From a virus, in the IMG/VR virus record IMGVR_UViG_3300006802_000101, positions 1 through 63,512 of that record: a stretch of DNA of 63,512 bases. The stretch is one strand, 5' to 3'. The position numbers and the translations under genes were made by a program. Each line of letters begins with the position of its first letter. The stretch's first letter is position 1. The notes beneath the pieces were generated by a model, which saw only the letters and a list, made by a program, of their open reading frames with translations, was not told the origin of the DNA and did not search any database. Below, piece after piece: positions 48,449 through 59,577 of the stretch.

Positions 48449-49189
48449 ATGGCAATACCTTTATTAGCAATAGGAATGGGAATAAGTGCTGCCGCTGGCA
48501 TAGCACAGAGTATTCAAGGTATAGGTCAGGTTAGCAAATCTCGTAAAGAGATGGAAAACCTAACTAAACCTGAATATATAATTCCTCAAGAAATAGCACA
48601 AAATTTAACTGATGCAGAGCAAAGACAATATTACGGTCTTCCTGATGCACAGAAGAGAGAGTTTTTAAACAGCATGCAACAGTCTACCACTGATGCTTTA
48701 AGGTCTTCAGCGACTAGAAGAGGTGGTTTACAGATGGTTAGCAATATACAAGAACAGCAGAATCAAATGTCTAATCAATTAATGCTCCAAGATATTCAAG
48801 CTAGAGAAGCTAAAGTTGGACAATTGATGGATGCTCGTAGAGAGATGGCTCAACAAAGACTACAAAAGTTTGCACATGAGTACAGTGATTACTCTTCACA
48901 ATTAGACTACCTTAGAAGTCAAGAGTCTGCTGGTATACAAAACATATTTGGAGGGGTTGACCAACTTGCTTCTACAGCTATAAATGCTGGAACAATGCAA
49001 TCTTTAGGAGGTTTTGAAGAGGGAGGCTTAAAAAATCTAATGCAACAAGGTGGTGGCGAAAATACAAGTAATACACTTTTAACTAAAATGCTGTTAAATC
49101 AACAAAAACAAGATTCACGTTTCTCACTAGATAATATTATTGAACGACAAGGAATGACAATTAATCCTTTAACAGGTCTACCGTATTAA
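48449..49189 (+). CDS. Internal virion protein, T7 gp14-like
   Basis: A 246-aa protein with a hydrophobic N-terminal segment (IPLLAIGMGISAAAGIA) and a long Gln/Arg/Glu-rich helical body (QEQQNQMSNQLMLQDIQAREA) with a Gly-rich C-terminal part. This is the plan of ejected inner core proteins such as T7 gp14, which form the trans-envelope channel. Placed directly before two other internal virion genes. No identity was verified. Confidence 0.7.
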   Translation: MAIPLLAIGMGISAAAGIAQSIQGIGQVSKSRKEMENLTKPEYIIPQEIAQNLTDAEQRQYYGLPDAQKREFLNSMQQSTTDALRSSATRRGGLQMVSNIQEQQNQMSNQLMLQDIQAREAKVGQLMDARREMAQQRLQKFAHEYSDYSSQLDYLRSQESAGIQNIFGGVDQLASTAINAGTMQSLGGFEEGGLKNLMQQGGGENTSNTLLTKMLLNQQKQDSRFSLDNIIERQGMTINPLTGLPY

Positions 49190-49199
49190 ATAATAGATT

Positions 49200-50984
49200 A
49201 TGGCAATTAAATATCCAGGACAAACACTACAGCAATACGGACAAGCGACTGTCATACAGATGGGTAAGGCTGATGCTGCTCAAAAAACAGCTATAGCTAC
49301 TGTCCAACAACAGCAAAAATCTAGAGCTGCTGCTTTAAAAGCTAGAAAGGCGTTAGAAAAAGATATGTTTAAGGACATTAAGGTTGATGGCGTTAGAGCT
49401 GCTGATGCTCCTTATATAAATTCAGAGTTTGACAATCTAAGACAGTATTATCAAGATAACAGAGAGTTGTATAATTTAGGTGATAGAAATGTAATAAGCA
49501 CCTTTAATGCAATGCAAAGCGAGCTTCTGAACAAAACTATAGCTTCAAAAGAAGAGCGTAAAAATGAAGATATACAGCGTCAATCTAGAATGAATGAGGG
49601 CTATAATACAGACTATAACAATTTAAACCTTAATAAAAAAATACAAACTTCAATGTTTGGTTCTGATGCTGAAACATGGAACGGAACAGAAGAAGCTCCT
49701 GGTATAGGGTCGTTTAGAATGTATCCAGATATTGACTTCGGAGAATATTACAAAGACTTCAAAGTTAATGAGCAATTCATAAATAAAGTAGAAGGTGTTG
49801 ATATGGGGACTGCTGCTGTAGCTGGTTATAATATTGATTTTGAGCCTTCCACAAAGGCTTTGATAGCTCAAGGGTCTTCAGCTTACAGTCAGTTTAAGGA
49901 TAATCCAGGTGCTGTTGTTAAGTTTAAACAAACCTACGATAACGAAACATTCTTAAATAACATACCTACTCAAATAAAAAACCTATACAGTCAAGCAAAA
50001 AAAGATGGCGATATGGATGGTATGATGACAGCTTTATCGGCTGGTCAGGTTTATTTAGCCACCGATAATAAAGATATATTCAAGCTCACATCTTTACCTT
50101 TAGGTCAACTTGGCCCTTCTATTGATGAATCTACAGATGGTAACTACTTCGTAGGAGGTAGAGAGTCTTCTGTATCGTCTTATTACTTACCTATTAATAG
50201 TAGAAGAGGTATTGGTCTTGGAAGAGGTGTGGCTGGCTCTATTGATTTAGATTTCAATGATGTAGACGACCAAATGAAATTATCTAAATTCTTTGGATAT
50301 AGTGGTGACAACGCTTGGTCTGAATGGACTAGAGATGCTGGTTATAAGGATGTTGGTGAGCATGGAGTTATGGGTGTTAGGCAGTATAATAGAATAAGCT
50401 TTAATTTGCCTAAAGGTGCTGAGGGAGCACAAAACCTATTAAATCTTTCAAATGTTCCATATACAAGAATATCTTTTAATAGAGGTAAAGATGATGCTGT
50501 AGGCATGTCAGGGCCTACTTCTGGTTCTGTAGCTATGTCTATAACTTCTCTATCCACTAGAGATGTTTATGATAAAGACATAGACTTGGTAGTTCTTCCT
50601 GGAGGAGAGGTTGTCCCTTACAATGAAAGTTATAAAGATAAAGGATATAGAATAAATGCTAAAAAAGGAGACTTTATACCTAAAATATTCTTTGATAGCA
50701 AGAATCCAGAAATAAAGAAAGCTATAATGGATGGTGGCTATATAGCTAGCGGAACAGGTGTTCCTGTTATAGAGGGTAAAAATGACGATGGGTACGATGT
50801 TGCTATAGAGATACCTTTCATTAGAGAAGGTGAAAATAAGGGTTCTTTAGACACTGATTCTGAGATATATAAGTCTTTAGTTCAGTGGTATAGAGTTTCA
50901 TTGTCAGACGCTAAAAAGTTCTCACAAGACGAATTGGATAAGTTTATTTCAGAGCTAGATAAGATGGCTCCTAAAGTAAGATAA
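49200..50984 (+). CDS. Internal virion protein, T7 gp15-like
   Basis: A 594-aa protein with a Gln/Ala/Lys-rich helical N-terminus (KADAAQKTAIATVQQQQKSR) and a long mixed body. The order small hydrophobic, medium, giant with a transglycosylase repeats the T7 gp14-gp15-gp16 order, so a core/ejection role is likely. No domain recognised otherwise. Confidence 0.65.
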   Translation: MAIKYPGQTLQQYGQATVIQMGKADAAQKTAIATVQQQQKSRAAALKARKALEKDMFKDIKVDGVRAADAPYINSEFDNLRQYYQDNRELYNLGDRNVISTFNAMQSELLNKTIASKEERKNEDIQRQSRMNEGYNTDYNNLNLNKKIQTSMFGSDAETWNGTEEAPGIGSFRMYPDIDFGEYYKDFKVNEQFINKVEGVDMGTAAVAGYNIDFEPSTKALIAQGSSAYSQFKDNPGAVVKFKQTYDNETFLNNIPTQIKNLYSQAKKDGDMDGMMTALSAGQVYLATDNKDIFKLTSLPLGQLGPSIDESTDGNYFVGGRESSVSSYYLPINSRRGIGLGRGVAGSIDLDFNDVDDQMKLSKFFGYSGDNAWSEWTRDAGYKDVGEHGVMGVRQYNRISFNLPKGAEGAQNLLNLSNVPYTRISFNRGKDDAVGMSGPTSGSVAMSITSLSTRDVYDKDIDLVVLPGGEVVPYNESYKDKGYRINAKKGDFIPKIFFDSKNPEIKKAIMDGGYIASGTGVPVIEGKNDDGYDVAIEIPFIREGENKGSLDTDSEIYKSLVQWYRVSLSDAKKFSQDELDKFISELDKMAPKVR

Positions 50985-50986
50985 AT

Positions 50987-53900
50987 ATGGCTGAAGAGCA
51001 AGTATTACAAGTACAGGGTGCGAATCCTGATGATAGTGATAACACTACAACGATTACTAATAGCGGAAGGGATGCATTAAGTGTATACCCTTCTTTCTAT
51101 GCTACGGCTATGGCTAACGATAGTAATCCTGAAATGATTCGCCAAAAGTTTCCTGAGCTTGATGACTCTCAGTTTTCTTTATTGACATCTAAGTTTTACA
51201 AAGACTCTAGTCAAGAGCCTCAGTATTACACCGTTCAAGAAGGTGATAATTTTGGCTCTATAGCTAAAAATAACAATCTATATCAATTTGACTTATCAAA
51301 GTTAAATCCTAGAGTAAAAAAAGATAAACTTAGTATAGGTCAGCAGTTGGTTGTTGGAGGTTCTCCAGAAGCCAACCTTTCTTCAGCTATATACAGTAGA
51401 GATGTTGATTATACCAACACTATAACTGAAAACATAAATCCTGAGCAAAAGCTAAACATTATAGGTCATATAGAAACAGGTAAGTCTGCTGAGGTTGCAA
51501 GAGGTGAAGACCCTTACTCTATAGAGAATAGTTCTGGTGCTATGGGTAGGTATCAAATCAAGTTCAATGAAAAAGGGCCTGATGCTAATTATAGAAAGAT
51601 ATTAAAAGATGGTGGTTTTGATGTAAACACAAAGGAGCAGTTTTTGGCTAATCCAAAAGCACAAGACTTTTTAATGACTAACTTGTTAAATAATGATTAT
51701 GCTAAACAAGTTACTCAGATAAGAACTCAAGCTACAAAACACTCATCTAAGTATTCTGACTTTGACATCATGATGTCTATACATAAGATAGGATACCCGC
51801 AAACATTAAAAAAATTAAAAAAGGGTAGTTTACCAGTTGGAGAGGTAAAAAACCTAAAAGGTGAAAGAATAGATGATGAGGTAGGAACTTATGTACAAAA
51901 CGGTAGAGATTTCATAAAGAATAATGGTTACGATAATCTTTTGTTTTCTCAAGAGAATAGATACTCTAGAGATGGTACTAGAATCCCTACAAACTACTAC
52001 CCTGACGGAGACCCTGAACTTGTTAGAACTGGAAAGGCTACATCTTCAGCTCTTCAAAAATCAGACAATATCAAGAACGTTATAATAAATGAAGATGAAT
52101 TAGATGACGCTGAATTTCAGTGGTATACATCTAATGATTACAAGAGATTCACAGATTTTGTTCGATTAACAAACTCTTTGGTGTCAAAGGAGGTAAATCA
52201 AGCTTTTTCATTTTTAGACCCGTCTACAGAGTTTGGAGATGTAGAATCAGCTGAAGTAGCTATTAGTAGTTACAACGAGGCTAAAAATAATATATTTGCT
52301 AATCAAGTAACTAGATTGCAAGAATACATTGAATCAGAGCCTTTTGAAAGATTGATAGCTAGTATAGGTCAGGAAGGTTCGTTCTCATCTGAAGATTTTG
52401 ACGAGGATAGCGATTTATTTGAAGTGGTTGGATTTTCAAACAAATATTTACAAGGAGAAGCTTTTCTTAGTAAAGTGTTGTATGATGAAATTGAAACACA
52501 AGTGGGTCAAGTATTTAATGAAGCTATAGTTCAAAATATCTTGCCATTATTAAGTGGTAAAGAAAATTTTGAAGAATATGAAAATTATCTTGAGGAAACG
52601 TCTAATTACAACAAAGAATACGTTGAAAAATTTCCACATTTAATTGACGGCTCTGCTGTTGCTGGAGGATTAACAAATACTACTAAAGAAGATGTTGCCA
52701 ATAGAAGGGATTATTATACATTTGCTTTTGATAAACTAGAGGGTATATTTCCAAAAGGAGTTTTAGATGGAATACCAGCGGTCATAAAAGAAGAGTTGGC
52801 TGTTAGAGCCGCTGATTCACATTGGTGGAACACTAGCGGTGCTAAAGATGAATATGACCAGATAATTGCTGAAAACCTAGAAACTTATGGTGTTATAGAC
52901 CCACATCAAGCTATGATGCAATGGAACAAAAGATATTTTGACCTGTCTCAATCAAATATATCTGAAGGAGAGATGTTTAATCAATTAGAGTCTTACGCTA
53001 AAGAATTAGGGGCTTTTGATGTAGAAACTTCTCCTTCTGCTGATGGTGGTTACAGCATGATTATAATACCAAATCAAGTAAACCAAAAATCATTTGACAC
53101 AATACAAAACTTAGCTTATCAAGATATTGAAAACAAATATCCAAAAGGAGAAGTTGATAATAGCTTGGAGTATTTTGTAAAAGAATCTGTAAATAAAAAC
53201 TCTTTGGGTTTAGCTTACACAGCTCTTACTGATAGAAAGCTATTTAGTACTTACGGGTATAATCCTTCAGAATCAGAAGGTTTTTGGACAGATGTAGGTT
53301 CTTTTGTGTTTGACCCATTATTTATGGCTGGCGGTGCTCTTGGTAAAGCTGCCGTTAATTATGGAGGTAGGTTTGTAATAAATCAGTCGTGGAAAAACAC
53401 AGTTAGAGGTGCTGCTAAATTAGAGGCTGCTGGATATACTACAGAACAAGCAACAAGAGCTTATAAGTTGTATAGTGCGGCTAAAATGAACCAAAAAGGT
53501 TATAAGTATGTTGCTACAACTGTTCCTGGAGCTACTAGTTTTGCAACATTTGATGCTGGTCAAGATGTATTTAGACAAAAAATATCTGCTGGAGAGTGGG
53601 CTGAAGTAGATTATATTCAATCACTAAAATCTGGTGGAAAGGGATTTATTTTAGGTTTTGGAGTTTCTAACGTAGGGTATGGCTTTGGTAGGATGTACAA
53701 TCAAATGGCTCAAAGAGGTATACCTAAGTATGCTGAATGGTTTGCAAAGCCTGTAGAGTTTGGAGCTGAAGTTTCTGCATTTACACTGGGTAGCTCTGTA
53801 TTACACGGAACAGATATAAAATTTCAAGATTTTGTAGAAACAGGTAAGTTTCTAGGTGGCCTTAAATTAACTCACGGTATAAGAAACGCTCCTCATAAGA

Positions 53901-56900
53901 TATTAAAGACAGCTGAAAACATAAAGAACCACAGAAGTCTTTACGCACCAAAACCAGAATCAAGATACGATGCGTTTGGAAAATTTAGTGAATCTGAAAG
54001 GAAACAAATAATTAGAGAGTTAGATTTAGAAGTTAACTCATCTCCAGATAAGGTTTTTGAATCTTTAGCTTTATCCCCAGATAATCTTATAAAAGCTTTA
54101 AATAGCAAAAACGTAGACATATATTTAAAGCAAAAGCTAAACTATGCATTCTTTAATAGTGTAGCTAATGTTACAAATAGTAAGACTGGGGATATAGATG
54201 TAGATGCTTACTTTACTACAGTTCCAAAAGATGTCAAGATGAACTCAATGGTAAATCCTAAGAGTGGTAAAATCGAGTACACTGTTGACATACTAAACAA
54301 CAAAGGTGAAAAGCTTTATACCGAAATATTTGAGTCAAAGTCAGAAGCTTTAAAAGCAGAGAAGCAATTTATAGAAGCTTCTTCACAAGGTTTTGCTTTT
54401 GAGTCAATGATAAATCTAAAAAGAGAAAGTGTTAGTGACTTCAACACCCTACTAGAAAAGAACGGTATCACAGAGTCTCACTTAGTAGAGATATTTGAAA
54501 AAGGCGTAACCAATGTAGCTCCAGAAGTCAGAAACAAAGTAATGGAGATGGCTAACGAAGCATCTGCAAAAGCTACAGAAATAAATAAAAACAAGATAGC
54601 TGAAGCTGAAGCCTTTATGCCTATGGATAAGCCTTCTGAAATGAGAAGTGGTGACCCAGCATTATACGGTCAATATTTACGCATGCAGAAAGAAGGTAAA
54701 GAAATGACTGCTGAGCAAAAAGCTGAACTTGAAAGACTTAACAATACATCAGGCAAAGAGTTAGATTCCGTTTATTCTGAGGTAATGGGTAAGGAAAGAA
54801 CTGTTGAGGTTAAAGAGCCTACTGTTGAGAAAGAAGTTAAGGAAGAAGCTCCAGAAGTCAAGACTGAAGAAGCTCCAGTAGAAGGGGAGTCTAAAACATA
54901 TTTCCATGGTTCTAAGGATAAGCCTGTAATAAGCTCTAGCATGAGTAGGTTTGAAAAGGGTATGGGTATGCACTTTGGTGTTAACAAGCAACAAGCTGAA
55001 GTTAGAAACGAAAAGAAAGGTACGAAAGACGGAAATATTTTTGAATATAATCTAGAACCTAAAAACTCTTTGAAAGTAGAAAGAGATTTTGTATGGGAAG
55101 GTAATGAAGCGGCTGAAAAAAGATTTAAAGAAGACCCTAATGCATATCTAAGAGAAAAAGAACAAAACAAAGAGTTAGGTATAGAGTCTGACTGGTTTGG
55201 AGATTACCTATTAGATAATAAAATAGTTACACAAAAAGAATTACAAAAAGACCCAAGCCCAGCTGGTATAAGAAAGTTGTTAGTAGATAAAGGGTTTGAT
55301 TCTATAAACTATTTAAATACAGGTGAGGTAGCTAAAGGCGGTAAGCCTGACCGTAGTATTATAGCTCTTACTCCAGATATTATCAAGGAGATTGGTGCGA
55401 AACCAGAAGTAAAACTGTCTAACAAAAAAGAAACGTTTACTCAAGAATTAGATAAAGCAAAATCTGAAAAACCAGAAGACTACTGGTCTGTAGATAAAGT
55501 AGATTCTAAAGACTTAAAAGGAAGTAAGCTTATAGAAGTAGATGGCGGTTATGGTGTTGTTACTAAAGAAGGTGACATAAAGGGCGTATTTAAAAAGCCA
55601 GACTCCAAAGAAAAAGGAGTAGGTGATAAGATTATACAGAAAGCTGTAGAAGAGGGCGGTAGAACGCTTGACAACTACGATGGATACCTAACTAAGATAT
55701 ATGAGAAAAACGGCTTTAGAGTTGTTTCTAGAACGCCATTTAACGAACAATACGCACCCGAAGGATATAACAAAGAAAAACATGGTACTCCTGACATTGT
55801 AACCATGATATATGACCCTCTAAAGAAGTTGGATATACAAGAAAAGACTTTTAAGGGTGAGACTGGTTATGATAAAGCTATTGAGTATAGAAACTCTTTC
55901 TTGGAGCAATCTCAAAAAGAATACAAGCCTCTATCTGAAAAGCAAAAAACTAGAAAGAAGTTTAATGAAAGAATCAAGCAGATTCGTTCAGAATATCAAG
56001 GAAAGATAGACTTGTTGAAAGAAGGAACAAGAGAGAAAGCTAACAAGATAAAAGAGGTTAGAAGCAATCTTACTGAAGTAATTAACGAAACTAACTTCTC
56101 AGGCCCTATAACAAAGAACTTACTAAAGAAAGCGAGTAATGTCAAGAATGAAAAAGGTTTAGAAAACTTTGTGCAAGAGATTGAAAAGCTAAACTATAGA
56201 AATGATGTAAAGAATATCAACGAAGACATTAACTCTCTAAAAAGAAGTGTAAGGTCTAAGTTGCAATCTGGTGAATTTGGAGATATAAAAACAAAAGCGT
56301 TGGTTAATGACCTTTTGGATATAAACTTCAGAGAGATAGAAACCACTATGGGTACAGCTGAAGGTCAGACTGGCATGAAACTACTAAATGACGTTAAGTT
56401 AGCTATGGAGCAGTTAGCAAGACCAAGGGTAGGTGCTGTAGCTGGTAAGTCTAGCCAATCAGAAATGAAGTCAATTATTGAAAATGCCAATAAGCTTGTT
56501 TCTGAATATAGAGCTAAAAAAGAGTCAGATAAAATAAAATCACAGACTGATGCTGTAACTACTGTAGAACAGGTTGAGTCTTTAGTCAAAGAGCAATTGT
56601 CTAAAGTAGAAGGTTTTGAGTTTGAAGCTGGCAGTCTTACAGGTAGTGAAGTTAGAAGTTATAGTTCAGCTGCATTACGTATAAGAAGAGCTCAACAAAA
56701 ATTAAATGAAGCTTTAGATGCTGGTATAATAGAGTCAAAAGTATACAACGAACTTAGTGATAAGATAGAGATAGCTTCTGAAGAATTGTTGAGTAAAAGA
56801 GGAGAGTTTACAAAAGCTTCTTATAATGAAGGAATAGAGTATATGAGAGAAGTTTTAAATAACTTTGAATCTTACCCTAACTACACTTCACAACAAAAAG

Positions 56901-59530
56901 CTTTGCTAGAAAAAGTAATAAACTCAGAGTATATAGATAAAATAGGTTATGCTGAAGATGTGCTGGTATCAGGTATAGATGCGGCTAATGGATACTTCCC
57001 AACTAAAAGGTTAGGAGAATTATCTAAAGAATCTATGGGCTTTAAACATGGTAACCCATTATACAGACAGATAAGATTAGGTTTAGAGTCTAAGCCAAGT
57101 CTAGCTCAAAAATCAGACACTAATAAAGGTGCTGACTTGTTATTAAGGGATATGGAGTTTATACCATTGTCTTTCTTGACAGGAAAAGCTAATGCTGAAA
57201 AAACAGGAAGAACATTAGATGAAGTTGTTATCACTCCAATAACTAGGAGTATGACTAGTGCTAAAGCTGACATAAACACAGTTGTTCAAGAATGGAATAA
57301 GATTACCTCTAGTGGTACGTTATCTAGACTATTTTCTCCTAGCTCTCCAATGCTTAGAAGAAAGCAGTTGAATGAAACTATGGAAAAGTTAGGCATGATT
57401 ATGCTGGAAAAACAGTATGAAGTTAACGGTGGTAATGGTAGTTTTGTAGATAGAGCTATAAGAGAGAATACAAACGATTACGGTACTGGTGATGCTAAAA
57501 GACTTCAAGAAGCTTACAATAAGCTACCTAAAAAGACTGTAGACGGCAAAGAAATGATTGACTGGAACGAAGCTTACAAAGGTCTCAGTAAAAAAGAAAA
57601 AGAGATATATGATTACGTAAGAGGTCAGTTTGAGGGTAATCTAAGAGATAAGCAGAGATTTGTTAACGAATACAGAGGTAAAGAGTTTCAAGATTTTGAA
57701 TCATACGTTCCTTTAATGAGATTTGGTAAAGTAGGTATTGAGGACTTTAAGAGTATAGATTTTGTAGAGCAGATAGCACAAGGTAAAGGTAAGACTGGAC
57801 TTGCTGCTGGAGTTGGTAAAGAAAGAACAACAATAGAGCCTTCTGCTGTAGAATTTAATATAGAGTCTTTACTTATGAGAAGTGTGGTTCAAACTAATAG
57901 GGACTTCCACATGACCCCAACTGTTAGAGAATCTTTCCAGATTATAGCTAATGCTCAAAATGAGTTTAAAAGTATACAACAAGAAACTCCAACAGACCAA
58001 ACTAACCTGAATGTTGGTAAATATTTAGATGCCTACAAAGAAAGAATGCAACAATCTTTAGGGGTTCAGTTTGATGTTTCTGGATACCAACAATCTTTTA
58101 TGCCGGCTCTTACTCAGAGATTGTCTGGAGCAGCTTATGCAGCATCTCTAAATAGGCCTGGTAGGCTTGCTGTAGAGACGGGAGTAGAGTATTTAAGGGT
58201 AGGTGTAGGTGCTAGTACCCCTGAAACACCAAATGTCATTATAAATCAGTTTAAAGAAAACATGGAGCGTATTGTTGGTGCTAGGTTTGAAGATGGTAAA
58301 ATTAAGTTTGGTAGACAAGACAATACAGCTAACGACTTAATGAATTTTACAAACAGCCAGTTTAGATTGAAGTTCAATAAGCATAGTATTAACGGTGAGT
58401 ACGATGTGTTATCTGGCCTTTACAGAAACGGTGCTTTGAAGACACTTAATGACTTTTTAATAAGTGCTCCTGATAGAGCCACTGTTTACTTAGCTTGGAT
58501 GCCTACATTCCAAACTCAATTCAAAGAGATTACTGGAGCATCTTTCAATAGAAAAGAATATAGACAAAACCCTTCTTACAGAAAACAGTTTGAAAAAGAA
58601 ATATTTGATGCTGCTGCTATAGCGGACAGAGAGGCTGTAAAATGGAAAAACACTACGTTAAAGGGTGGTGGTCGTAGTCAGATAAAACTTCCTTTTGGTT
58701 CAGTTGATGTTAACAACAGAACACTAGCTCCAATAGTAACCTACATGTCTAACTTTGGTGCTTTAGAGTCTTTAAACTTCGGTAGGTCTGCTAGAAATAT
58801 TTATTTTGGAAACACTCCAACTGAAAAAGCAAATGCTCTAAAACAAATATCAGCACAATTTGCTGGTGGTGTAGCTTATGGTATAGGAACTTCAATGGAG
58901 TTTTTGATGTATCAACAATTGGTAGCTGAATCAGAGCCTAACACTACCAAAAGAGCTCAAATGTTATCTGATATTGATGAAAAAAGAAGAGAGCTATTTT
59001 CTACTGAAGGTATAATAAAGACATCAGCTGCTAACGCAACATTCTTATTGACTAGTAAATACTCTCAGGTAGGTAGAAACTTAATGTTACTAACAGCTGG
59101 AGCCTTACAAGGTCTTACTGGTGATAAAGAAATGGATGATTTAATATCTGAATTTACTAAGATTGCATACTATGCAGAACCTTTAAATCTTGAGGGTTAT
59201 GGCCCTAAAACAGAGGTTATTAGAGCTGCTGCTCCTATGTACTACAATGCCATAGAGATTGTGATGGATAATGCGGAAGCCATAAGAAATTACAAAGAAG
59301 CCACAGATGGTAGTAAATCTTTCACTGACCCAGAGGGTAGAGAGGCCGCTGCACTGTTTGATATGCTTGTAAACCTACAAAGAGCCCTACTATTAACACA
59401 AGGTACTTCTATACCATTTAATAAGGATGTAGAGTATTTAAGTAGATATGGTATTGCTCCACTAGGTGGATTAGACGTTGAAGGGCCTACAAAAGGTACA
59501 GAAAGGACTAAAAAGTTCTTTAAGGAATAG
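50987..59530 (+). CDS. Giant polyvalent internal virion protein with transglycosylase, ART-like and GNAT-like domains
   Basis: A 2847-aa protein. In order: a LysM domain (about 80-124, YYTVQEGDNFGSIAKNNNLY); a lysozyme-like transglycosylase (about 155-300) with a candidate catalytic Glu163 in IGHIETG and GAMGRYQI at 184-191; long helical segments with hydrophobic patches (about 770-800, FDPLFMAGGALGKAAV); a Pro/Glu linker; an ADP-ribosyltransferase-like domain (about 1300-1470, YFHGSKDKP, GMGMHFGVN, then FDSINYL); a GNAT-like domain (about 1494-1625, DIKGVFKKPDSKEKGVGDK, LDNYDGYLTKIYEKNGFRV); coiled coils; and a helical C-terminal half with Gly-rich hydrophobic stretches. The plan matches T7 gp16 combined with phage polyvalent proteins: ejected, opening the peptidoglycan and possibly modifying host targets. 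Confidence 0.85.
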   Translation: MAEEQVLQVQGANPDDSDNTTTITNSGRDALSVYPSFYATAMANDSNPEMIRQKFPELDDSQFSLLTSKFYKDSSQEPQYYTVQEGDNFGSIAKNNNLYQFDLSKLNPRVKKDKLSIGQQLVVGGSPEANLSSAIYSRDVDYTNTITENINPEQKLNIIGHIETGKSAEVARGEDPYSIENSSGAMGRYQIKFNEKGPDANYRKILKDGGFDVNTKEQFLANPKAQDFLMTNLLNNDYAKQVTQIRTQATKHSSKYSDFDIMMSIHKIGYPQTLKKLKKGSLPVGEVKNLKGERIDDEVGTYVQNGRDFIKNNGYDNLLFSQENRYSRDGTRIPTNYYPDGDPELVRTGKATSSALQKSDNIKNVIINEDELDDAEFQWYTSNDYKRFTDFVRLTNSLVSKEVNQAFSFLDPSTEFGDVESAEVAISSYNEAKNNIFANQVTRLQEYIESEPFERLIASIGQEGSFSSEDFDEDSDLFEVVGFSNKYLQGEAFLSKVLYDEIETQVGQVFNEAIVQNILPLLSGKENFEEYENYLEETSNYNKEYVEKFPHLIDGSAVAGGLTNTTKEDVANRRDYYTFAFDKLEGIFPKGVLDGIPAVIKEELAVRAADSHWWNTSGAKDEYDQIIAENLETYGVIDPHQAMMQWNKRYFDLSQSNISEGEMFNQLESYAKELGAFDVETSPSADGGYSMIIIPNQVNQKSFDTIQNLAYQDIENKYPKGEVDNSLEYFVKESVNKNSLGLAYTALTDRKLFSTYGYNPSESEGFWTDVGSFVFDPLFMAGGALGKAAVNYGGRFVINQSWKNTVRGAAKLEAAGYTTEQATRAYKLYSAAKMNQKGYKYVATTVPGATSFATFDAGQDVFRQKISAGEWAEVDYIQSLKSGGKGFILGFGVSNVGYGFGRMYNQMAQRGIPKYAEWFAKPVEFGAEVSAFTLGSSVLHGTDIKFQDFVETGKFLGGLKLTHGIRNAPHKILKTAENIKNHRSLYAPKPESRYDAFGKFSESERKQIIRELDLEVNSSPDKVFESLALSPDNLIKALNSKNVDIYLKQKLNYAFFNSVANVTNSKTGDIDVDAYFTTVPKDVKMNSMVNPKSGKIEYTVDILNNKGEKLYTEIFESKSEALKAEKQFIEASSQGFAFESMINLKRESVSDFNTLLEKNGITESHLVEIFEKGVTNVAPEVRNKVMEMANEASAKATEINKNKIAEAEAFMPMDKPSEMRSGDPALYGQYLRMQKEGKEMTAEQKAELERLNNTSGKELDSVYSEVMGKERTVEVKEPTVEKEVKEEAPEVKTEEAPVEGESKTYFHGSKDKPVISSSMSRFEKGMGMHFGVNKQQAEVRNEKKGTKDGNIFEYNLEPKNSLKVERDFVWEGNEAAEKRFKEDPNAYLREKEQNKELGIESDWFGDYLLDNKIVTQKELQKDPSPAGIRKLLVDKGFDSINYLNTGEVAKGGKPDRSIIALTPDIIKEIGAKPEVKLSNKKETFTQELDKAKSEKPEDYWSVDKVDSKDLKGSKLIEVDGGYGVVTKEGDIKGVFKKPDSKEKGVGDKIIQKAVEEGGRTLDNYDGYLTKIYEKNGFRVVSRTPFNEQYAPEGYNKEKHGTPDIVTMIYDPLKKLDIQEKTFKGETGYDKAIEYRNSFLEQSQKEYKPLSEKQKTRKKFNERIKQIRSEYQGKIDLLKEGTREKANKIKEVRSNLTEVINETNFSGPITKNLLKKASNVKNEKGLENFVQEIEKLNYRNDVKNINEDINSLKRSVRSKLQSGEFGDIKTKALVNDLLDINFREIETTMGTAEGQTGMKLLNDVKLAMEQLARPRVGAVAGKSSQSEMKSIIENANKLVSEYRAKKESDKIKSQTDAVTTVEQVESLVKEQLSKVEGFEFEAGSLTGSEVRSYSSAALRIRRAQQKLNEALDAGIIESKVYNELSDKIEIASEELLSKRGEFTKASYNEGIEYMREVLNNFESYPNYTSQQKALLEKVINSEYIDKIGYAEDVLVSGIDAANGYFPTKRLGELSKESMGFKHGNPLYRQIRLGLESKPSLAQKSDTNKGADLLLRDMEFIPLSFLTGKANAEKTGRTLDEVVITPITRSMTSAKADINTVVQEWNKITSSGTLSRLFSPSSPMLRRKQLNETMEKLGMIMLEKQYEVNGGNGSFVDRAIRENTNDYGTGDAKRLQEAYNKLPKKTVDGKEMIDWNEAYKGLSKKEKEIYDYVRGQFEGNLRDKQRFVNEYRGKEFQDFESYVPLMRFGKVGIEDFKSIDFVEQIAQGKGKTGLAAGVGKERTTIEPSAVEFNIESLLMRSVVQTNRDFHMTPTVRESFQIIANAQNEFKSIQQETPTDQTNLNVGKYLDAYKERMQQSLGVQFDVSGYQQSFMPALTQRLSGAAYAASLNRPGRLAVETGVEYLRVGVGASTPETPNVIINQFKENMERIVGARFEDGKIKFGRQDNTANDLMNFTNSQFRLKFNKHSINGEYDVLSGLYRNGALKTLNDFLISAPDRATVYLAWMPTFQTQFKEITGASFNRKEYRQNPSYRKQFEKEIFDAAAIADREAVKWKNTTLKGGGRSQIKLPFGSVDVNNRTLAPIVTYMSNFGALESLNFGRSARNIYFGNTPTEKANALKQISAQFAGGVAYGIGTSMEFLMYQQLVAESEPNTTKRAQMLSDIDEKRRELFSTEGIIKTSAANATFLLTSKYSQVGRNLMLLTAGALQGLTGDKEMDDLISEFTKIAYYAEPLNLEGYGPKTEVIRAAAPMYYNAIEIVMDNAEAIRNYKEATDGSKSFTDPEGREAAALFDMLVNLQRALLLTQGTSIPFNKDVEYLSRYGIAPLGGLDVEGPTKGTERTKKFFKE

Positions 59531-59546
59531 AAACATAAAAATTAAC

Positions 59547-59577
59547 TTTGTTAATAACTTTAAAAACACTATATTTG
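59547..59577 (+). promoter_or_regulatory. Promoter for the fibre genes
   Basis: TTTG, 19 bases, TATATTTG: a perfect consensus, 22 bases before the ATG at 59600. Fibre genes can thus be expressed independently of the giant genes. Confidence 0.85.

Noticed and set aside
50987-59530. Giant gene as a DNA-dependent RNA polymerase like those of crAss-like phages
   Set aside because: No DxDGD-type or other RNA polymerase catalytic motif was seen; the recognisable domains are LysM, transglycosylase, ART-like and GNAT-like.
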